Origin: Ophiothrix spiculata
Taxonomy: Eukaryota > Echinodermata > Ophiuroidea > Amphilepidida > Ophiotrichidae
Assembly: GCA_000969725.1 (NCBI GenBank)
Contig: JXSR01S067569.1
DNA length: 23,608 bases
Direction: 5' to 3' (one strand)
Positions 1 through 9,122 of the stretch are shown here, in pieces. Position numbers and translations under genes: made by a program. Within the stretch, counting starts at the first letter, position 1; the number at the start of each line of letters is the position of its first letter. The notes beneath the pieces are model-generated. The model was not told the DNA's origin and searched no databases. It saw only the letters and a list, made by a program, of their open reading frames with translations.

Positions 1-345
1 TATAAAGTGATAAATTCGTATATTATGAACATAGTATTACCTTACAAACAATATTACAGAAGTATTGTACTTAATTGTTTGCTGATGGCGACAAAACTGG
101 TTATACTATATTTCTGTTGCTTTTAACATCTCGACCTTTTTTGCTACAGTGGGTCGTGTTTCATTTGCTGTCAGGCGTAAATAAAAAGCTTACATATTCG
201 TTTCATGGAAACCCAAATGGGAAATCATGGATTTGACAGCTCCAGTGTAGTATTATTTCATATTCATATCATATCTCATTGGCTTTGAATATGAAATACT
301 CTTGAAGGGTAAGATTTTATATAAGTTATATAAATAAGCAAAAGA
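1..345 (+). repeat. Direct repeat, left copy (about 350 bp)
   Basis: This segment matches 1429-1783 almost base for base in the same orientation, with only scattered substitutions and small indels. Both copies open with TATAAAGTGATAAAT. They share the run around GGTCGTGTTTCATTTGCTGT and end near ATTTTATATAAGTTATA. The copy begins at the window edge, so its true left end may lie outside. Inside, TATTTCATATTCA (254-266) and TGAATATGAAATA (286-298) form a perfect 13-bp inverted repeat with a 19-nt loop, and the hairpin is kept in the other copy. No coding potential is visible. It is either one arm of a tandem duplication with a period of 1428 bp or a dispersed repeat. I favour duplication or a repeat family over an LTR, because no terminal TG/CA, primer site or internal gene is seen. 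Confidence 0.85.
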
Positions 346-1428
346 GGCGCTACTTACTGTAAATCAAAATGTAACTCATTTTGGTTGAAATTTAGTTAAT
401 TTTAAGCCCATTTAATGGTACTTTTTGTTAATTCAGATTGTATGCAAAAAAAAAGGCACTATACAAATTTCAAATTATTGATTATATTTGATAATCGATT
501 ATATTGCTTAATTTGATTAGCAAAATGTTTTTAATGTCAGATGCTTAATTGGAAAGTCTATTTCTGTTAGTACAGTATAATACCTCTTCTACATCTAAAA
601 ACAAGTTTGTTTTTTTATGAATAGCGCCATCTATTTTGACACTTAGAGATAAAATGTTCCTATTTCTATAGAGTTCAAATACCAGTGCATGCGCATTGAG
701 AAAAGTCAAAAACTGACAACATTAAATATCTAAGTACAATTCAATTTCGGGCCTATGTGCTCTTACTTTGACATGCTCATCTTGCCTAGTTAGTCGTTCT
801 AAAACATCTGCAACCAATTAAATACTAACCCTAAGGTATTCAAGTCTGATAAAGATGGTCTTAATGAAAAAATGTAGACGTTTGCTTAAGAAAATTGTCT
901 TAATGAGAAAATGCAGACACTGGCTTAGGTAATAGGTTTTATAAAAACAATTGCTCTTAGTCTTAACTGAGATTTTGTAATACCCGCAACGCATAATTGT
1001 ATAATTAATGGAAAACAAATAGGAAAAAGGGGGTCATTAAAGCCAATCACCACTCTGTTGACCGATTTTAAAAACGATTTTAATAAAGGTAGCAAATTGC
1101 AATGTGTATTGTACATTGTTATTTAACATTTGCGTTAACCAAAGACGCAGATGAAGGTTCTCTTCAAACTTTTGTGTGGTCACCTTGTTCAGTGCACCAA
1201 GTTTATGATGAAAGTGCCATATTTGTATTCTTGAATATGTTTTATAAAAATCAGCCCGTTTGGACGATTGATTCACTTTTTCTGATTTGCAAGTTGAACA
1301 ACATGGGCTTTTTATTCTTACCTATTTTACCTGCTCGATTTGTAATCATGTCTTGTTATTTTTATTAACAAATTGCTGTAAATAATGTATCTTTCGTGTT
1401 AATTCGGTAACAATCATATCTAGTCATG
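346..1428. other. Non-coding spacer between the two direct repeats
   Basis: The spacer is AT-rich and holds only short open frames with no recognisable protein. Its one clear structure is the tandem motif at 858-935, listed separately. The longest frames (around 1037-1276 on the minus strand and 1102-1368 on the plus strand) overlap each other and give low-complexity translations. I treat them as chance. Confidence 0.6.
858..935 (+). repeat. Two tandem 39-bp units (GTCTTAATGA...GCTTA)
   Basis: Two adjacent units begin with GTCTTAATGA (858 and 897). Each continues through AAAATG(T/C)AGAC to a GGCTTA/TGCTTA end. A third, distant copy of the motif lies at 7343-7378 (TCTTAATGAGAAACTGCAGAC with one extra base). 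Weaker similarity extends beyond the units on both sides (roughly 840-990 against 7325-7430), which suggests a dispersed repeat with a local tandem doubling here. Confidence 0.6.
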
Positions 1429-1783
1429 TATAAAGTGATAAATCCGTATATTGTGAACATAGTATTACCTTACAAACAATATTACAGATTCATTGTACTT
1501 AATTGTTTGCTGATGGCGACACAACTGGTAATATTATATCTCTGTTGCTTTTAACATCTAGACCTTTTACTGCTACAGTGGGTCGTGTTTCATTTGCTGT
1601 CAGGCGTAAATAATAAGCTTACAGATTCGTTTCATGGAAACCCAAATGGGAAATCATGGGTTTGACAGTTCCAGAGTGGATAGTATTTCATATTCATATC
1701 ATATCTCATTGGCTTTGAATACGAAATACTCTTGAAGGGTAACATTTTATATAAGTTATACAAAGAGAGAAAGAGGCACTGCT
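1429..1783 (+). repeat. Direct repeat, right copy (about 355 bp)
   Basis: This is the second copy of the repeat at 1-345, in the same orientation. The hairpin is retained: AGTATTTCATATTCA at 1682-1696 pairs with TGAATACGAAATACT at 1716-1730, with one mismatch. Divergence from the first copy is low and spread evenly, so the duplication looks moderately recent or well preserved. Similarity stops abruptly after the shared AAGAGGC.CT stretch. Confidence 0.85.
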
Positions 1784-2825
1784 GTATGTTCGAGAAAATG
1801 CATATAAAATAGTTGTATTTATTATGAAAGGCAATTGCCGGTTTTCATACAAAATATGTCAATTTATTTTTACGATTTAAATGCATACTTTAGATTTAAT
1901 CAAGGTAAATTAACACAACTTGTATGAACAGGAGTATAAGACTACACGACCTAGAGAAAATTAAAAAAGAAAATCCTCATTACTGTGGTATTATCGATTT
2001 CAATTGAGGTGTTTGAATGCCGAATCGGGATAAATTTATAAATAGTGCTAGTGAATCATGAACATGACAAACCATTATTCGAGCCGAATATTTTGAGTCA
2101 TCCACTAAATTACTTTTAGATAATTGCTGTATGTTATATATATTATTATAAATCGCAAGATATGTCACACAAATCTTACTCAATCACATTTGCATTAATA
2201 TTAATGTTTTCTAATAATTGCTTGACTGGAGTTAAATGTCGAAATATTCGAGAACTCTGAAGAGTTCAAATTTGTACAATAAGTAGTGCCGCTTCATCGC
2301 TCTTTGCAATTGCGAAGGCCTTTGGTTTATTGGGTTAACAATGATACTTTAAAGTAGAAGGCTCCTATAAATTCCATTTGCTTTGCATTAAAGATGTCAG
2401 TAAAGTTTAAACTCAACCATGGTCATATCTGGAGTACACGGAAAAAATGAGGTCCAAAAACTGAAAGATGACATGTACTATTTGACGCACGCTACATTGA
2501 GCGTTTCTTCGAAACAATATACTTTTTATGCTTTTTATTACATGTACAACAATGTACAAAAAAGAATGGTCATCACCAACATTATACACAGGCGGCCAAA
2601 AGTGTTTGCCACGCTTAAATTCGGGCTAAAGCCTAATTATTATATCAAACGACCAAAACTCTTAAAAATTCATGTTTTTATAGGTGTCATGTGTATTCAA
2701 TATAAATAATCCATGTTTCCTCTGATATTCGCTCTTCCAAACCCATAAAAAGGGCCGATATAAATAACAAAATCCTGGAAAAAGTGACGCAGATGATGAT
2801 CGGTTCTATCAATATCGCTGTGTAA
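1784..2825. other. Non-coding stretch, no gene seen
   Basis: Unique-looking AT-rich sequence. The longest frame is 2419-2709 on the plus strand (96 codons). Its translation has no motif I recognise and no supporting gene context such as clear splice signals or a polyadenylation signal, so I do not call it a gene. No large repeat was found here. Confidence 0.5.
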
Positions 2826-3374
2826 CCCTCGTCTACCCAGGCTATTTTTTGTAACCCCTATGAACCTGTTTTGCTATCAAAAGATAGGTATGGTCCTCCC
2901 CTATCCAACGATACCAAGATCACAAAAATCGGCCAAGGCGTTACGTAATTATAACGTCATAAAGGTCTTTCATGTCGAAAATCGGGATTTTGGCAAAAAT
3001 GGCCACCATTTCAAAATTTTGCTATAAAGGTTGTAAAATATAACGGAATTTCATCAGGTTTTTGCTAATAAAGACGAAGATTGATAATTCTAACATGCTC
3101 TGCAAGTTTCAGCTTCATAGCATGCATATATTTTTCAAAATGGCGACTTAAAATTTTCCGGGGCTTCACCAACCCCCGCCCCCCTCCCCTACACCGAAAT
3201 TTTGACGGCCTATCTTAATCCCACCTTAGGTGGTACCCCACTAATTTTTTCATCAAAATGACCCCAAAGGATGTAAAAGAGATTACCCAAATGCCTGGGG
3301 TCGGTTGCTCTTGCGTTTTTATGCAGCGGGGAAAAAACCTTATGGGGTTGCAACCCCCCCTGGGTAGACGAGGG
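2826..3374. mobile_element. piggyBac-style MITE, copy 1
   Basis: The ends form an inverted repeat: CCCTCGTCTACCCAGG at the left (from 2826) and CCTGGGTAGACGAGGG at the right (to 3374), a perfect 16-bp match. Weaker pairing continues inward (GTAACCCCTAT against ATGGGGTTGC). The right end is followed by TTAA (3375-3378). The left is preceded by GTAA (2822-2825), one base from TTAA. TTAA target duplication together with termini starting CCCT is characteristic of the piggyBac superfamily. At 549 bp with no transposase frame, the element is non-autonomous. Its interior (about 2884-2965) resembles the reverse complement of 8910-9000 in the second TTAA element, so the two belong to one related group inserted in opposite orientations. 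Confidence 0.8.
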
Positions 3375-3445
3375 TTAAAGGTTTTGTGCGCAAACGCTTT
3401 TGACCGCCAGTGTAGCATTTGTGAAGAATGATTCGCATACCTTAA

Positions 3446-4156
3446 GGCTGGGGTAGACCTTCAACTAGCATAAATGGTTTTTGTACTCTAACTCTCAAAC
3501 TAATTGCATAGAATATATAAAGGTATACATTTTAAGAAGTGGATTTTTACCCTGAACATAATGATGATATCGGTTTTGGCCAAAAATGTCGATTTTGGCA
3601 AAAAATGCCAAAAATTGTCATTTTTGGCCCAAACATTTCTGGAAAGCCTAACTAAAATTTGCATTCGTGAAATTTTGAACTTTTTCGCTTTTTGGAATTT
3701 AGAAACAAATGTCTAGGAACGGTTTTCAAATTTCTGATTTTCATCTGATTTTTTGAGAAAATGGCAAAAATAGGCCAAAAATTGCCATTTTGGTGGCAGC
3801 GGTGGGTTTTGTTTACATTTTTTGACCTATTTTTGGCATTTTTTCAAAAAATAAGATGAAAATCAAAAATTTGAGAAAACCGTTCCTAGACATTTGTTTC
3901 TAGATTCTAAAAAGCAAAAAAGTTCAACATTTCACAAATGCAAATTTCAGTTAGGCTTTCCAGAAATTTTGGGGTAAAAAATATGTTTTTTGGCATTTTT
4001 TACCAAAATTGGAATTTTTGGTCACAAACTGATATCATCATCATGTTCAGTGTAAAAATCCGCTTCTAAAAATGTATACTTTTATAAAGATTATACAATT
4101 AGTTTTAGAGTTAGAGTACAAAAACCATTTATGCCATTTAAAGGTCTACACCTGCC
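3446..4156. mobile_element. Long foldback (palindromic) element flanked by TTAA
   Basis: The left half (3446 to about 3782) is the reverse complement of the right half (about 3821-4156) along almost its whole length, with scattered mismatches. The unpaired centre is only about 40-45 nt, around 3783-3822. The outer ends are GGCTGGGGTAGACCTT and AAGGTCTACACCTGCC. TTAA sits immediately outside both (3442-3445 and 4157-4160), suggesting a TTAA-targeting transposon. The termini do not begin CCCT, so the superfamily is uncertain. Within the arms there are many T-rich TTTTTGGCATTTTTTGCC-like runs. No protein is encoded. If transcribed in either direction the RNA would fold into a very long hairpin. 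The element starts 72 bp after the end of the preceding MITE. Confidence 0.85.
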
Positions 4157-4365
4157 TTAAGTCAATTTTATATTGCAGACAAATTTTGTCTGAGAATGAC
4201 CCATATAGTGATAAATATTTGTTTCGGTAAGCTTAATTCTTAGGTAATTAACCATTATTTTGAACATGTCTTTTAAACAAATTATGATATGGGTGTTAAT
4301 ATATAATTTGGGAGGGGAGAGGTAAAAATGATTGGAATACACACTTTTAATATTTCACTTAAAAC

Positions 4366-4612
4366 TAGTCCATCAACTTACACACCAAACCCCCTGCTGG
4401 GTTTCTCCTATAAAAAATTAGTGACCAGTCAATTCTAGCTAAACAAATAGAGGTATTATGTAATAGATGGTTATATTTGACTCAGACTTGAAAATAAAAA
4501 GAAATGTATAGGTTTTTGGTTATCACCAACTGCCCCTTCTTGAGTTACAGGATAGTATCATATTTCACTTGCCTTGGATTTCCAAGGCAGGATTTGTTGT
4601 AAGTTGATGGAC
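4366..4612. repeat. Short inverted repeat around a 217-bp spacer
   Basis: GTCCATCAACTTAC at 4368-4381 is the exact reverse complement of GTAAGTTGATGGAC at 4599-4612, and the flanking TA and TTAAAAC runs add loose similarity. Between them is AT-rich sequence and one compact perfect hairpin, TGCCTTGGA (4570-4578) with TCCAAGGCA (4581-4589). The arrangement resembles a small MITE or foldback remnant. No target duplication could be assigned. Confidence 0.5.
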
Positions 4613-4644
4613 CTCACGCTTCGCGTTCGCTTGCGAGGTCCATC
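4606..4644. repeat. CpG-rich hairpin flanked by a GATGGAC duplication
   Basis: GATGGACCTC (4606-4615) pairs perfectly with GAGGTCCATC (4635-4644) around the 19-nt loop ACGCTTCGCGTTCGCTTGC. The loop is unusually rich in CpG for this AT-rich window. GATGGAC occurs again directly downstream (about 4647-4653), so the hairpin looks like a short insertion into the right arm of the inverted repeat that starts at 4366. Confidence 0.6.
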
Positions 4645-4662
4645 TGGATGGACTACTTAAAA

Positions 4663-5182
4663 CAGTTTGTTACATTTGGATTGGATTATTATAAAGACAA
4701 AATAATAAAACATCATATCCTGCTTTACTCTAAAATGTATACATCTTGATAAAACTAATGCACATGATAGTGATCATTATATCATGGAACAAAGTAATAA
4801 AAAAATTAAATCATGCTTTACATAAAATGCATCTGAGTGAAATATGAGTATCTAATGCCCTTGATTATTATCATTATTATCTTATCTTACAATCTTTTAA
4901 AAAAGATCTTACCAACTACACGCAAATGAGTTTACACGCAACTTCCCAAGGTGCTCTTTTTCAGCATGTTAGTGTGCTAAATATAAAGATGAACAAATAT
5001 ATTTTACCATTTAGGAGATATCTTTAAATCATGTCTTTGGGTCTTTATACGTTTGCGTTATCTTACAAAAGCATGTCTTGCGTATCCTTTATCGAATTGT
5101 ATCTGTAAGGTCGATCCTAACAGTTAACAGTTAAAAGCTTTTGATAGAGCAAGTTTCTTTTGCCGCACTTTTTCAATTCAAG
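4663..5182. other. Non-coding stretch, nothing specific seen
   Basis: AT-rich sequence with short runs such as ATTATTATCATTATTATC and no open frame of note. I see no repeat copy elsewhere in the window. Confidence 0.45.
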
Positions 5183-5226
5183 CTGCTTTTAACAAAAGTA
5201 CTTAAAAGTACCTTTGTTAAGAGCAG
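5183..5226. repeat. Near-perfect 44-bp palindrome
   Basis: The segment opens with CTGCTTTTAACAAAAGTAC and closes with GTACCTTTGTTAAGAGCAG. The two halves are inverted copies with two mismatches and almost no loop. It could be a fused pair of transposon ends or a simple cruciform-forming palindrome. It lacks the loop expected of a microRNA precursor. Confidence 0.65.
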
Positions 5227-6440
5227 TATTAACTCTGTGCATGTCAATTTCTTTCTGCATTGTTGCTAAAGCTTGATACATAGATAGCCTTAACACTTTT
5301 ACTCACATCTGCTTCATAAAGTATGTGAAAGGTTCAAAGAGATTAAAAGAATCTCAATGGGAGCAAAAGTTTTCATAAAAGTTAAAAAGTATCAAAAGAG
5401 CAAAATCATGATCCAGCTTGTCTTAAGATATTTTACTCAGAGTATGCCTATGTATGCTTTTGATCTAAGCAATAACACTTTTCTTACTTTTTCATGAAGA
5501 TGATTTGTATTCATAAATTAATGCAGCTTCAGTAATTTCGTTCGTTTCTTACCATGTATAAATGTGGTTGAGCTGCTAGCAATATGTCAGTTTGGTACCG
5601 CTTCTCTTTTGATCTTGTAGACCTATGCACTATTGTAGAATATAAGAATACCAATGTTACCTAAGGATATGCGTTTGGTACTTTTGAATAGTCTACGTCA
5701 AGCTACAGAAAACTATTTCATTTTGAGTAGGGTTTTTAATAAATGTTGAAAATGCATGAAAGGTTACTCCTGCAATGTAACCATAAATACAACATTCCTT
5801 GACACCGATGATAAACGTCATGTTGATTAACCCAGATTTGTTTGCACTTATTTTTAAGTATTTAACAAAGTCACTGATCTCAAAATAAATGTATATTTTA
5901 AAACACATTCCAAGAATATCTAAATTTAGTTAATAATAGCAGAACATCACTGAAGCTCCATTAATTACTAACTCGTTTATCATTCAATATATCTCGGCAA
6001 TATTATCATTCTATCGTATTGTAAGCTACCTAGCCTTCATTTGGGAAAATATAATTATGTTATCTCTCAATGATTCCAGAAGGGTAATTCTTGCTGACAT
6101 TCTCTGGCATGAACTAAACATGATGAAAGAAGCGCGATAATATACCATATGGGAGAATGTGGCTTCATGAAACCTCCTTTATATAAATACATAATTTACC
6201 ATATATTACAGAGATTGAGCATTCATACCCTATCTACTATCAGATGGTCATGGTTCGCCGCCTTTCAGGGGCATTTATAATGACAAATGAAGTGAATGTT
6301 TCCAAAATTCAAAAGTCCAAGGATTATGCATTTTTGAAATAAATAATTTCATTGGCTCCCTGTTAGACAGAGAATCACATATAAAATCATCATGTATATC
6401 TACCAGCTACCTATCTGCTCTTATGCACCTTTAAGATATT
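5227..6440. other. Non-coding stretch, no gene seen
   Basis: AT-rich sequence with only short frames; the longest, on the minus strand at 5693-5908, has no recognisable protein. Small imperfect hairpins occur (for example GAGATT/AATCTC near 5340), as expected by chance at this composition. No long repeat was found. Confidence 0.45.
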
Positions 6441-6663
6441 GAGCCGGCTGACTATAGGCATAGACTGTGCTCTTCCTCAGAACAAACCCAGGTGTAATGA
6501 GACTGAGTGTCCCCAATATCCAGGAGTCCGGAACTAATTGAACTACACAGAATAAGTCGCAATCAATGATTTATTGATTGCACATGTGCAGGTACGTTCT
6601 ACACAATTTGATAGTAGCTAGGACACTCAGTCACACGGACGCTGTATTTCATTACACCGGCTC
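6441..6663. repeat. Imperfect hairpin region abutting the LINE tail
   Basis: Several blocks are mirrored in order about a centre near 6570. GACTGAGTGTCC (6501-6512) faces GGACACTCAGTC (6621-6632). TGTAATGA (6493-6500) faces TCATTACA (6649-6656). GAGCCGG (6441-6447) faces CCGGCTC (6657-6663). GCAATCAAT (6559-6567) faces ATTGATTGC (6573-6581). The segment is richer in G and C than its surroundings. It may be a separate small foldback element, or an inversion created when the LINE inserted. The reverse complement of its left part does not read as reverse transcriptase. Confidence 0.55.
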
Positions 6664-6893
6664 ATTGATTCCAGATCATTAAAACGTGCCGGTTATGTGA
6701 GTTTTACCATTACGGCAGCTCGCGTTTGGAACGACATCCTCATGTGTCTGCGTGAAGCTCAGTCCTTGCCTATTTTCAAGCGTTCTCTGTGTCTTTTGTT
6801 GCTTATCTGTATTTATATTTTTGTAAAGCGTCCCGTTCTTTGTGAGGCGCTATATAAATTCTTGTGTAATAATAATAATAATTTATCCGATTG
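6655..6893 (+). mobile_element. 5'-truncated non-LTR retrotransposon (L2/CR1-like), 3' end
   Basis: The plus-strand frame through 6697-6894 reads ...GYVSFTITAARVWNDI... followed by LREAQSLPIFKRSL. This is the well-known conserved tail of ORF2 proteins of invertebrate L2/CR1-type LINEs (S/AF.VAAPRLWNSLP...LR.A.SL..FK..LK). It lies after the reverse transcriptase domain, which is itself absent. An in-frame TAG lies upstream at 6619-6621. Downstream is the standard 3' UTR signature of these elements: TGTAAAGCG (6822-6830), then GGCGCTATATAAATT (6846-6860), then an (AAT)5 tail (6868-6882). The element is therefore a dead insertion with only its last 240 bp or so remaining, on the plus strand. The exact left limit is uncertain because the preceding hairpin segment may or may not belong to it. 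Confidence is high for a LINE and moderate for the clade. Confidence 0.85.
6868..6882 (+). repeat. (AAT)5 microsatellite at the LINE 3' end
   Basis: Five AAT units directly follow the conserved GGCGCTATATAAATTCTTGTGT tail. L2/CR1-type elements end in short tandem repeats rather than long poly-A, so this marks the retrotransposon terminus. Confidence 0.85.
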
Positions 6894-7812
6894 ATTGTGT
6901 GTGTGCATTGAAATGCTTGTATGAAATTTTAATCAATATAATGTAAATTTTGGTCATTTGCACTAAACTCTGACAACCGATTGAACTCACATGAATTGTA
7001 GTATAACATATTTATGTTAGTGATGTTTGGAATAACACGCTTCAATATTCTGTCAAAACAAAAAGTGTTAAATATAATTGTAATAGATTTTATGCCAAGA
7101 CATCAATTGGCGATTTCTTCTTATGAAAGGATAACAATTCTAACTAAAACGTCAGGCGAGAAATATGTGAAAGTCATTTGCAATTATCAGAGAGTGTACC
7201 TTAAAAGCAAATTCAATATCCGGCTTTTGTACTCCTATGTACTTAAACTGTTACAACAGACATGCTCAGTAAGCTTTACTAGTCTTTCTTCATCAAATGT
7301 AAACACTTAAATTCCCAAAAGAATAAACGCATAATAACGATTTTCTTAATGAGAAACTGCAGACATTTCCTTTTGGATTTGGTGTTTAAAAATAACAAAA
7401 AATCTTAATTCGCTTAAAACTGATTATCAAACAGAAGTCGTATAGTAGGTAAAGTTGTTATGGTAGTTTAATAATTGGAGTTACTCACAATGTTGTTGAT
7501 AAAGTTTATTTGTGTCATTTGATGATAATAATTGTTTACCCTAGTTCTACGAATGAGGGACTTGATAGAACCCCAAACTATTTTTTTAATTATGCTGTTG
7601 AGCTGATGACATCCCTGCTGAACTACTCCAACAAAATTTGGAACTCCATATGAAAGCGATGAACCAAATCTATGGTAATGCCACTTCCAAAACGAGGAAA
7701 TCTTGGACGATGTAGTAACTACCAGTACATTATCCTCAGAAGTACTTCATCACATTCTACTAAACGATAACATACGGTACATCTAAGCTACTTTCTATAA
7801 CCCAGTTTCTTA
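6894..7812. other. Non-coding stretch with a diverged copy of the 858 repeat
   Basis: No gene was recognised. The 98-codon plus-strand frame at 7014-7310 has no motif and no context. At 7343-7378 the motif TCTTAATGAGAAACTGCAGAC matches the tandem units at 858-935. The following TTTAAAAATAACAAAAAATC also resembles the sequence after those units, so a dispersed repeat lies at about 7325-7430. Confidence 0.5.
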
Positions 7813-8334
7813 AGGGGATGGTGATTACAAAGGTATCTGTCGAGACTGTTTTTTTCATGTCGACATGTCGCAATAATTTTTGTCGACGTCGACATTTGTG
7901 TCGATATTGAGTTGATATCAAAGAGTTGTTTTTTGTGGGAAAAACAAAATTGTTTTGATACGCTTTATGACCCGTTTTAGACGTAGAATTACCTATTTAA
8001 TATAGTAATGTGCTAGTTCTTTCCGCGTACGACAAAATGGATGATATAAAATTGACATTTTGTAACCTTTTTGTTGTGAACCATCGTAATAACTTTAAAA
8101 AAGGTTGTAAATGACGAACAACTAATAAGTATAAAATTATTTATACAACACTTTAAAGCTCAACTGCTAATATAAACAGCCATAAATTGACAATTCATCA
8201 TAAGTTTTTATGAAATTTTATTTGCCCTGTTTTGTCGACAAATGAGATTGCATGTCGACATTTTGAGATATGCTTTATGTCGACATGAATGCCTACATAA
8301 GGCATGTCGACATAAAACTTGGTGATTACCACCC
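7813..8334. mobile_element. MITE-like element with GTCGAC-rich subtermini
   Basis: The ends are inverted: left AGGGGATGGTGATTACAAAG and, reading inward from the right, GGGTGGTAATCACCAAG. Both are followed within 10-15 bp by GTCGA. Seven GTCGAC hexamers are present, three near the left (7859, 7882, 7888) and four near the right (8234, 8254, 8279, 8306). Most lie in the palindrome ATGTCGACAT. The 340-bp middle has none. TA occurs just outside both ends (7811-7812 and 8335-8336) but is too short to prove a target duplication. No protein frame is present. Subterminal repeated motifs of this kind are known as transposase binding sites in several DNA transposon groups. I cannot assign the superfamily. 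Confidence 0.7.
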
Positions 8335-8482
8335 TACGAACTTGAAATCGACATACAAAAAGTTAGATTGTTTTATGCAATAGTACAAGTATATGGTACG
8401 GTCTCTTCTTTCAATATATACTAACATCGGCTTTTGAGATCATATGCAATTGCTGTGTCCTGAAAGTCCCATACATGGTTAA

Positions 8483-9118
8483 CCCTAAAAGAGCCGGGGG
8501 GGGGCGGAATCCGCCCCACCATCCGGAATTTTTTTTATACCTCCGCCGGTTGTTATTTTTTCGCGCTGAAACTTCTTGACTTTTTTTCTGAAAGCCTTGC
8601 GCTTATTTTAAGACCATTTTTGTGAAAATCGGACCTAGGGTTAGGACGTGGCGTTCTGTAATGGCAAGCTGGGTCAACCGAAAAACTGACCAAAAACTGA
8701 TTTTCAATGCAAATTACATACAAATCGTGTTTTTTGTTATTAGGATACACTTCCACTATGTTTATTTGTATTTATTTGATTTATTTAGAGTAATAACATG
8801 CCTAAGTATACTTTGCCACACATTATTGTTAAAAATTGCAACTTTTGCTCGAAAAAATTGCGAAAAACGCCGATTTTGGCGATTTTTGGTGATTTTCGCG
8901 TTTTTGACGCAACGTCACTTATGACGTCACTGTGACGTCATTCAAGGTCCGATTTCAATTTTTTTGGTACCAATGGACTCGTGAGGGTCATAGCTATCCA
9001 CTAGTACCCTACACTTGATGTTTCGTCAATCGGTTTCCGAGATCGGAAGGGGGGGGGCGGAATCCGCCCCCCCCCCCCCGGCTGTGAGATGGGTTGAAAA
9101 AGCCCGGCTCTTTGAGGG
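8483..9118. mobile_element. piggyBac-style MITE, copy 2, with G/C-tract ends
   Basis: Perfect TTAA duplications flank the element (8479-8482 and 9119-9122). The termini are CCCTAAAAGAGCCGG (left) and CCGGCTCTTTGAGGG (right), inverted with one mismatch. Just inside, both ends carry the palindrome GGGGCGGAATCCGCCCC (8501-8517 and 9054-9070) next to long G or C homopolymers. TTAA target sites with CCCT termini are the hallmark of piggyBac-type transposons. With 636 bp and no transposase frame it is non-autonomous. Around 8910-9000 it resembles, in reverse complement, positions 2884-2965 of the first TTAA element. Two TGACGTCA palindromes sit at 8922-8929 and 8933-8940. Confidence 0.88.
8922..8940. 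promoter_or_regulatory. Paired TGACGTCA (CRE-like) palindromes inside the MITE
   Basis: Two exact TGACGTCA sites lie 11 bp apart, with a related ACGTCA at 8912-8917. TGACGTCA is the consensus site of CREB/ATF bZIP factors. The related MITE has TTACGTAA (2941-2948) and ACGTCAT nearby at the equivalent place. Whether any factor binds is unknown; the sites could also belong to the transposon's own end recognition. Confidence 0.4.
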
Positions 9119-9122
9119 TTAA

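Noticed and set aside
1..1783. Two 350-bp direct repeats read as LTRs of a short retroelement
   Set aside because: No primer binding site, polypurine tract, TG/CA ends or internal gene are visible, and the left boundary is off the window.
2419..2709. 96-codon open frame on the plus strand
   Set aside because: No family resemblance, no splice or polyadenylation context and no second copy. Its length is within chance for a 23-kb AT-rich window.
5183..5226. Hairpin read as a microRNA precursor
   Set aside because: There is almost no terminal loop and the stem is too short.
7014..7310. 98-codon open frame on the plus strand
   Set aside because: No recognisable motif; partly overlaps sequence next to a dispersed repeat.
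8622..8924. 100-codon plus-strand open frame and an overlapping minus-strand frame
   Set aside because: Entirely inside the non-autonomous TTAA MITE, with no transposase similarity.
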